NCBI GenBank assembly: GCA_014904985.1
Contig: MU128988.1
Location: forward strand, 104,240-154,185
DNA: 49,946 bases
Reading direction: 5' to 3'
Origin: Hydnum rufescens UP504
Lineage: Eukaryota; Basidiomycota; Agaricomycetes; Cantharellales; Hydnaceae
Position numbers and translations under genes: made by a program. Below, piece by piece: positions 43,847-49,946 of the stretch. The notes under the pieces are model-generated. The model searched no databases and was not told the origin of the DNA. It saw only the letters and a list, made by a program, of their open reading frames with translations. Position 1 is the first letter of the stretch. Every line of letters starts with the position of its first letter.

Positions 43847-46553
43847 ATGGCTTGAGACTCATGGCCTGACAAAACCAGTTGTGGCAACTTCTTCCGGAGC
43901 TTTGAGGCTCGTTTTAGGGCATCAAAAAACCAAACTGCTCTCCTTCAACATATCTATGGTGAGTATTTCAAGAAGTATCCGTGGAATTGTCCACGTGATG
44001 CTGAACCGATCCCTGGCCATGCATACCCTGAGGCTATTAATGAGGAAGAGAAAGAGTGTTCCATAAAAAAGACCAAGGAGGTAAGTCCAGGGCTGTGGAA
44101 ATTAATCTCATCATGGGTTAACTTCTATTGTAGGCCATTCTCATTTGGTTCAGGTGGAATTCAAGCAAACATGGCATCAACCAGAAGAGGCATGAGAAGC
44201 GGAATGACCCTGGTGGAGCCCCTTCCGAGTCTGCCTCAAAGTCATCCAAGGATCCTGCCCCCTCTTCTTATCCGCCAGACGTTCGTCACACATTCAGGTC
44301 TATTTGAGTTTATACTATGACTCGAAAATCGCACTGCTCCTCGAAAAACAAGCTGCTCTTGACAGAGCAAGTTTTGCAGCTGCCGGCAAGAAATGGTCCA
44401 AGCTAGTCACGCAGAACAAAATTGCGGCTGAACTTTATGCGAAGGAAACCGATGACGTGATTGTGGCTGTGGAGGCGGAGCGTGAGCGGCTCTACCAAGA
44501 AGAGCTCAAGGCTCGAAATTCAGAGGATGCCAATCGGAAAGCTAAGTTAGTGCTCTCTTTCATCTTTGATCCTCAAGTAACATCAGCCCGTAACTTCGCA
44601 GAGTTTTCAAGACCATGTTTCTGAGGCTCAAAGCTACGATAACCAAATTCTGTGAAGAAACAGGAGTATCGGCTTCGCTTTTCATTGGTGGCCCCGATCC
44701 GTTTACTCAGGATCTCTTCATATCTCAGTACGCCATTATCTCGTCAGATAATGTTTCCCAATACTAACTTGGTACTCAATCTCTCTATCATAGGATCCAT
44801 GTGGGAACTGCTAATGAGGGAGAGGTATCGATGGATTATCTGGCCCATCAGTACCCGGCATGTACTGGGACAGTCTTGCCGTCATATATGAAGTTCTTGG
44901 AAGCTAAATACAGTAAGCGAGGCCGTGTGTCTCAGACACGTATGGTATACTAATCACCTCTATCTTTCATTGTAGAGTCTGCAACTATATCCTCAGTGGC
45001 AAGTGCTGCTGCCTCTACACTAGGGGTATCCTCCTCATCCACGTCCCAATCCCATTTTGGGTTCATGTCGGGCTCTATTTCCAAGAGTCATGATTTCTCA
45101 ACAAACCACTTCAGTGCCTTGCCAAATGACTCATTCATCAACGACAGCAGAGCTGACGACCACCAGGGTGACGACAACGACGATGTGGATCTAGCAAGTA
45201 CTGATCACATGGGAAACGACACTACCATTGAACTCCCAACCACCCCACATCATCCAAGCCCTCCTAAACTCAGCGCGGTGACTCCCAAGATAGAGAGGAG
45301 ATGTCATGCCAACATAGTGCACAATGCCACTATGATGGCTGAATGGGAGAAGGTAGCCAAAGAAACTGGGATCCCTAACGAGCCGAGCAAGGGCAAAGGT
45401 AAGAGAAAAAGGCATCAGGAAAGTGCTACCGCTTCTAGCAGTGGTGCGCCAAGAAAAAGGGTAAAGAGTGTTGGCTCAATCGGTATAGAACGTAGATGAT
45501 CGGAGCATATTATGGGTTCCTGCACATCATCAATTCATTCACCATCCAGCAGTGTACCTCCACGATTCTCATCCACTGCACCCGGTTCCTCGCCCATGCC
45601 ATTTTCTCGTCTCTCTTCACCCCAACAACCTGACCTGCCTTTGCCCAGTGCCGATCATCCCAATACCCTCAGTGTGGATCATCCTAATACCCCCAGCGCA
45701 GGTCGTCCTGGTACCCCCAACACAGATCGTCCTGGTACCCCCAACGTGGATCGTCCTGGTACCCCCCGTGTGGATCATCCCAATACCCCCGCTGGGGATT
45801 GTCCTGGTACCCCCCACGTGGATCGTCCCAATACCCCCGCCGCGGATTGTCCTAATACCCCAAGTGAAAATCATCCTAGTATGCCCATGCCCAGTCTGGA
45901 TCATCCTAATACACCCAATCTGGATCGTCTGGGGTCGCCACTCCAATTGCCTTCAATAAGGCTACAGGCACTTCAGGAAAAGGATGAGTGGCCTTCCTGG
46001 CTCTTACTCCAATTCAATTTGGCCTCTGCTTTGTCTTCTGATAAGGAGTATTTGCATCTCCTCACGTTGTGGGTTGAGATTGAGTGTACACAAAAGTACG
46101 CAAAAAAAATCTGTAATGTCCCCTCTTTTTTGGTGTAGTAATGATATAGTACTAATACAATATTGACTGTAGACTTCTTTGCTGCCCACTAAACACTGTC
46201 CCCCAGCTGTTCAGGCCTGGATCAAGAGTGCTCGTGGTGAGCAAGAGAGAGCACCAAAACCGCCAGAAATCGGACCGCTCCCAGCATATTCCAAGTTGTG
46301 GTTGGATTGGTGGTCCATGGCACAGCCCGATTGGCGCAAATGTGATGAAGATGGATGCCTCATTATGGGAGGATCTGGATCTTGGTCAGTTCTCAAAGTC
46401 GGTGGAATCAACAGCATAATTTCCTTTGTTATGTCATTGGGGTGGTGGGGACACAAGCTCACCTCAAGCAATGATAGTCCTGCCTCTGATGCCTGGCATG
46501 CTGCAATCATGGATATGACATGGGCGCTTAATGGATGTTTGTTCGAGCCTTGA
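43847..46553 (+). pseudogene. accessory protein of the KDZ transposon, 6 exons, function unknown
   Basis: Exon model: 43847-44080, 44134-44545, 44602-44727, 44794-44912, 44976-46132, 46173-46553. Spliced it encodes about 800 residues. The N-terminal part includes FFRSFEARFRASKNQTALLQ and a basic segment. A helical part follows (LYYDSKIALLLEKQAALDRA). A compact block reads TMFLRLKATITKFCEETGVS, ASLFIGGPDPFTQD and IHVGTANEGEVS. Then come a Ser/Asp-rich linker with a basic nuclear-type signal (GKGKRKRH, APRKRVK), an 8-residue Pro-rich repeat, and a Trp-rich C-terminus (DEWPSWLLL, AVQAWIKSAR, LWLDWWSMAQPDW, VGGINSI, SLGWWGHKL). From memory, proteins of this layout are common in Agaricomycetes; I know no assigned function. 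Defects: TGA at 43853 and 45497 in frame, and a one-base shift in exon 2 before 44300. Confidence 0.7.
45648..45930 (+). repeat. 24-bp repeat encoding an 8-residue Pro-rich array
   Basis: About 11 units of the type GATCGTCCTGGTACCCCC plus 6 bases, translated as D-[RH]-P-[GN]-T-P-x-x. The unit length keeps the frame. It lies between the basic linker and the Trp-rich domain of the accessory protein and is probably a flexible spacer. Confidence 0.88.
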
Positions 46554-47203
46554 ATTCTTGGTTTTTTCTGTATGCCCTATTCTTTTCTTTTCTTTTCTTT
46601 TTGTACATACATACAAGCAAGTAGATACTGTAAGCTTCATGTCGAATATCAGAATGATGTTGAATATTCGGCGACTTCCGCAACGCCATCCACACAAGTC
46701 GCACCACTCTCATTCGTTCGTTTTTGTTCATGCTGAAGGGAGATAGCTCCCATGGCAGTCTTGCAGTCCACGAATACTTGGCTCCTACCTGGGCTCAGTG
46801 ATATCAGCAGCCCAGAATTGTTTTTCCCTAGCTATGTGTCAACGTGCTTGAAAAATCATACATCTTTTTCTTTTTGCTTTTCCAAACAACTTTTGACTAT
46901 GACACCCCTTTGATGGCTTAGGACTTGTCTCATCTGTGGAACTTGGCAGCTGTGACACAACAGGAGCCCCTCCACACCATATGAAACCCCATTCTCGAAG
47001 CCTAGTCAGCAACTCTGATAACACATTGAACACTCGGCAGCCGATCAACCAAGTGATGATGCCTCAAGAGAGGCCCATCCTCGGTGTTCAGTCAATGCCT
47101 CTAAATCCATCAAGTGACACTTTCATCGATGCATATGTACCCCGCTTGGGATGGTCCCAGAATATGATGCCGCGGATTGACACTGGCTCGTGCAACAGTT
47201 TCG
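46554..47203. other. right subterminal region of the KDZ element, inner part
   Basis: No gene. A TTTTC pyrimidine run lies near 46581-46602. At about 46991-47020 is a single copy, in reverse orientation, of the 40-bp unit that forms the array at the other end of the element (CATTCTCGAAGCCTAGTCAG). Confidence 0.7.
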
Positions 47204-47204
47204 G

Positions 47205-47414
47205 TCCCATATGACCCAGATTGGTACTACATGAGACTTGGACCTGTATGACCCAGATCGGTATTACATGCAGCTTGGCCCCGTACGACCCCGATTGGTA
47301 TTACATGGGGCATGGTCCCATACGACCCAGATTGGTACTACATGGGGCTTGGTCCCGTATGACCCGGATTGATAGTACATGGGGCTTGGTCTCGTATGAC
47401 CCAGATTGGTATTA
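47205..47414. repeat. 37-bp tandem repeat, about 5-6 copies
   Basis: The unit contains TATGACCCAGATTGGTA and recurs every 37 bases (starts near 47211, 47248, 47285, 47322, 47359 and 47396). Confidence 0.9.
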
Positions 47415-47481
47415 ATATGTGCAAGTATGTAGATTACTATGTCGGATTTTCGCTGATCCTTTGCCCTCCCCCTCAGGCCAT

Positions 47482-47672
47482 CGCATCTATCTGCGGAAAT
47501 GGTCCTCACCCCATCACATCTATTTGTGGAAACGGTCCTCAGCGTGTCACATCTACTCACGGAAATGGTCTTCAGCACATCACATCTATTCGCGGAAATG
47601 GTCTTCAGCGCGTCACATCTATTCGCGGAAATGGTCCTCAGCGCGTCACCTCTATTTGCAGAAACATACCAG
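47482..47672. repeat. 33-bp tandem repeat, about 6 copies
   Basis: The unit is of the type CACATCTATTCGCGGAAATG followed by GTCCTCAGCGCGT. It keeps frame (11 codons, ICGNGPQRVTS-like), but there is no supporting gene context. Confidence 0.9.
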
Positions 47673-48329
47673 TACGTAACGTGAGTGGCGACCTACATTC
47701 TCTGCTTAATCCGTGCTTCCGCTGATCTCCTTGGGGTTTCCGCAGCCAATGTCTTTAAGTGTTTAGGGCAGAATATGCCTTGCGAAGTTTTGTTGGCTTG
47801 CCACAATTGAGCGCGGTAGAGAGTGCAACAGTTGGATCTCCTCCCCCTTATGTCCTGTGGCGTTATGATTTCATTCACTATCCTTAGTGATCTTTTTGCC
47901 TCATATTCCTTACCTACAACCCTACTGCTGTACTTAGAAATCCCACTTGTCCCTCATCATGAAAAATATCATTCATAGTTTGATTTGAAACAGAACTAAG
48001 AAAGCCCCCCTGGACGTTATGGATGGACTTAGAAGAAATTTTCGGTGGAGATCACATGCATCAGGACTTAGAGAGAAAATTTGAGTGGTTGATGTCGCCC
48101 GAGACTGAATGGGCAGTCCCGACAGCCCGCCTATTGGTGTGTAGGGTCCTAAGTACAGTACTAACTAGCCTGCATCAAGTCCTCACTGCCGGGCCCAGTG
48201 ATTCTGCTGGATGGGCAAAAAAATTTTGGATGTACTTCATTCCCAATTCAATATTTTGAATGGACAGTGAATGGATATAGTGGATATAAGAACCCTGGTG
48301 ACCCGAGGGGCAGCCCGACCCAGCCAGGG
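47673..48329. other. no gene recognised
   Basis: Sequence between the 33-bp array and the terminal repeats of the KDZ element. Only short opposite-strand ORFs. Confidence 0.5.
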
Positions 48330-48445
48330 AACCACCCGATACCCCAATATGGATCTGCCCAATACCCCCGATATGGATTTGCCCAATACCCCCAATATGG
48401 ATTTGCCCAATACCCGATATGGATCTGCCCAATAACCCCATTCCT
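48330..48445. repeat. subterminal repeats of the KDZ right end, about 22-24 bp
   Basis: Four to five units of the type ATATGGATYTGCCCAATACC. The same repeats occur inverted in the second KDZ copy at about 49780-49850. Likely transposase-binding or spacer repeats. Confidence 0.88.
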
Positions 48446-48529
48446 GATATTATATATATTTGGTTCCAGTAATTATCTATTATTTCAGGTATATTAGTAA
48501 TCCACTGTTGCTATGCTTCAGGAGCTTCC

Positions 48530-48620
48530 TGTAATATGCTATCACACGAAGCTCATGCAGTAGCATTAATTATTACACGAGCTTCGTGGGTTTTTAGCAT
48601 ATGGTCTTACAGCCAGGGCT
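48530..48620 (-). repeat. right terminal inverted repeat of the KDZ element
   Basis: Inverted relative to 37625-37701: hairpin stems CACGAAGCTCATG and CACGAGCTTCGTGGG, then TTTTTAGCATATGG, then CTTACAGCCAG at the end. Confidence 0.88.
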
Positions 48621-48628
48621 GCCGGTAT
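48621..48628. repeat. 8-bp target-site duplication of the KDZ transposon (right)
   Basis: GCCGGTAT, second copy of 37617-37624. Confidence 0.92.
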
Positions 48629-49591
48629 TGGGAGCACCAAGAGGAACTCAAAGCCACGAGAACCTCAGATTGCAGCGCACAACCCACACCATGAACCCCT
48701 CATTGTTGACACCCCTTCATTGTCGACAAACCCCCTGCATGACCCAAAAGTTCACAAGTCTAATGGCATGCTCACCGAAGAGGAAAAGGAACAACAAAGC
48801 TGTGAAAAACTCTGCGCATACTGCAGGAATAGTGACCATGCAGTAGATAGTTGCCCAGTCATCACAACATACCATGAACCATGACGACACCCACTGTGAC
48901 ATCCACCAGTGCCAGCAGCACAACCGTGACAGCAATGTCACACACCCCAGTAGCTTGTGCTATGTTCACCTTCTCAGGAGGTCCCAGCACAACAGAGGAA
49001 CCTTGCATCACTGAGATCTCATCATCATCCCCCTCAGATGGAGCCACTCATCTAAGAGCTACCATCTTGTCCCTCTCCCCATCGTCATTCATCATGATGG
49101 TCTCAATCCCCCTCCTCTCAGACAGCCCCATCTCGGCACTCATTGATTGTGGCACCTCCGAAAACTTCATTGATGCATCGTGAGTACAGAACTCACATGC
49201 CATGCTGCATTGTCATCAATTAGCAACACCACACCCCTTGCGATTATTTGATGGATCAATCGCGAACAACCTCAAGTGTATAGTTACACTCCTGGTCACT
49301 TTTGCAAACTCATCGCAACAAAATATCAAGTTCATTGAATCGCAACTCCACTCCTCGACCCCCATCATACTAGGCCTCCCCTGGTTATGACAGTCAATCC
49401 ACAAATCTCGTGGGCCAAAATGCGAATCAAACACATGGCACACCACCAAACCTCGTAATGACATCATTAAGCATTGATGTCATTGCAACACCTGCCACAA
49501 CCCCAGAACTGACAATGGCAAGCCCTGCAACCCACAGCGTCACAATTGAGGTCTATGAGGCCAAAGACTTCATTCAAGCAGCCAGTGATGC
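48629..49591 (+). pseudogene. Ty3/Gypsy Gag C-terminus and protease, decayed (second part)
   Basis: Continues the Gag frame after the KDZ element (HQEELKATRTS). In a shifted frame near 48775-48850 it carries a zinc knuckle, CEKLCAYCRNSDHAVDSC. A retropepsin-like protease follows: the active site SALIDCGTSENFIDAS (ALIDSGA-type) near 49135-49183, the LFDGS block, and the C-terminal PIILGLPWL. TGA stops occur right after FIDAS and after GLPWL, with further frame changes. RT and integrase would lie to the right, but a second KDZ end begins at 49592. Confidence 0.78.
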
Positions 49592-49946
49592 AGCCCTGGC
49601 CATAAGACCATATGCTAAAACCATGAAGCTCATGTAATAATTAATGCTACTGCATGAGCTTTGTGTGATAGCATATTACAGGAAGCTCCTGAAGCATAGC
49701 AACAGTGGATTACTAATATACCTCGAAATAATAGATAATTACTGGAACCAAATATATATAATATCAGGAATGGGGTTATTGGGCAGATCCATATCAGGTA
49801 TTGGGCAAATCCATATCGGGGGTATTGGGCAGATCCATATTGGGGTATCGGGTGGTTCCCTGGCTGGGTCGGGCTGCCCCTTGGGTCATACTCGCTAGAT
49901 CCGCATCGTCGTTTGTCGTCCACCCTGGCGGTCGTCAGCTCTGCTG
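49592..49946 (-). mobile_element. end of a second KDZ-family transposon, opposite orientation, cut by window edge
   Basis: Starts AGCCCTGGCCATAAGACC and is the inverse of the right end of the first element (48297-48620): core, TTTTAGCATATGG spacer, hairpin block, and the ATATGGATYTGCCCAATACC repeats (here inverted). Homology ends near 49893. It is inserted in the Gypsy pol region about 1 kb from the first copy. Its other end and TSD lie outside the window. Confidence 0.88.

Larger units (their letters stand above)
37625..48620. mobile_element. complete KDZ-class DNA transposon, 10,996 bp
   Basis: Bounded by 8-bp duplications (GCCGGTAT). The terminal inverted repeats share the core CTGGCTGTAAG and then a hairpin block. 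Inside are two divergent spliced genes, the KDZ transposase (minus, 39503-43128) and a large accessory protein (plus, 43847-46553). Short tandem arrays lie between the genes and the termini. 8-bp duplications are, as I recall, what has been described for the Zisupton branch of KDZ elements. Both genes carry stops or frameshifts, so this copy is non-autonomous now, though its ends look intact. Confidence 0.92.

Noticed and set aside
47482..47725. Repeat-coded protein (118-residue ORF with 11-residue units)
   Set aside because: It lies in the subterminal non-coding region of the transposon with no start, splice or domain support. The frame is open only because the unit is 33 bp.

Overview
The window looks like a repeat-rich chromosome segment of a filamentous basidiomycete, most likely an Agaricomycete (mushroom-forming fungus). 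Evidence: short GT-AG introns of about 45-60 nt, a KDZ-class DNA transposon with its CxC2 cysteine cluster, DIRS-type tyrosine-recombinase retroelements, Copia, Gypsy and LINE elements, and basidiomycete-type spliced P-loop GTPase genes. The species cannot be fixed from this sequence. I saw no tRNA, rRNA or CRISPR.

Layout. 1-10.0 kb is old, almost CpG-free DNA: half of a large palindromic repeat (palindrome A, 3-2414 plus unpaired arm to about 3085), satellites (3.35-4.85 kb), and a decayed ORF (about 5.4-8.34 kb) into which a young, CpG-rich, gag-only Copia element has inserted (6186-7741, TSD TTCCT). 10.06-24.20 kb is a second, related palindrome (B). Its right arm is split by a DIRS-like retroelement dimer (13102-22657, no target duplication) and a solo LTR (23240-23908, TSD GGTCC).

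24.3-34.5 kb holds the host genes. They are a 3-exon hypothetical gene, a truncated P-loop GTPase and a 10-exon P-loop GTPase head to head, a VTC1-like gene, a 5'-truncated LINE and a mitochondrial ribosomal protein uL30m gene. The LINE sits between the divergent VTC1 and uL30m genes.

34.5-49.9 kb is again transposon territory. A CpG-decayed solo LTR of the Copia family lies at 35679-35880. A decayed Ty3/Gypsy element (gag 36.4-37.6 kb, continuing 48.63-49.59 kb) is interrupted by a complete 10,996-bp KDZ transposon (37625-48620, 8-bp TSD GCCGGTAT). The end of a second KDZ copy in opposite orientation follows from 49592 to the window end. The KDZ element carries two divergent spliced genes, the transposase (minus) and a large accessory protein of unknown function (plus), plus several short tandem arrays near its ends.

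A recurring theme is decay of CG to TG or CA. Many in-frame stops in the transposons are TGA where an arginine CGA is expected, and the two DIRS copies and two Copia LTRs differ largely at CpG sites. This fits cytosine methylation and deamination of repeats, with later insertions still CpG-rich. All intron-exon models come from reading splice sites and frames by eye, without database searches.
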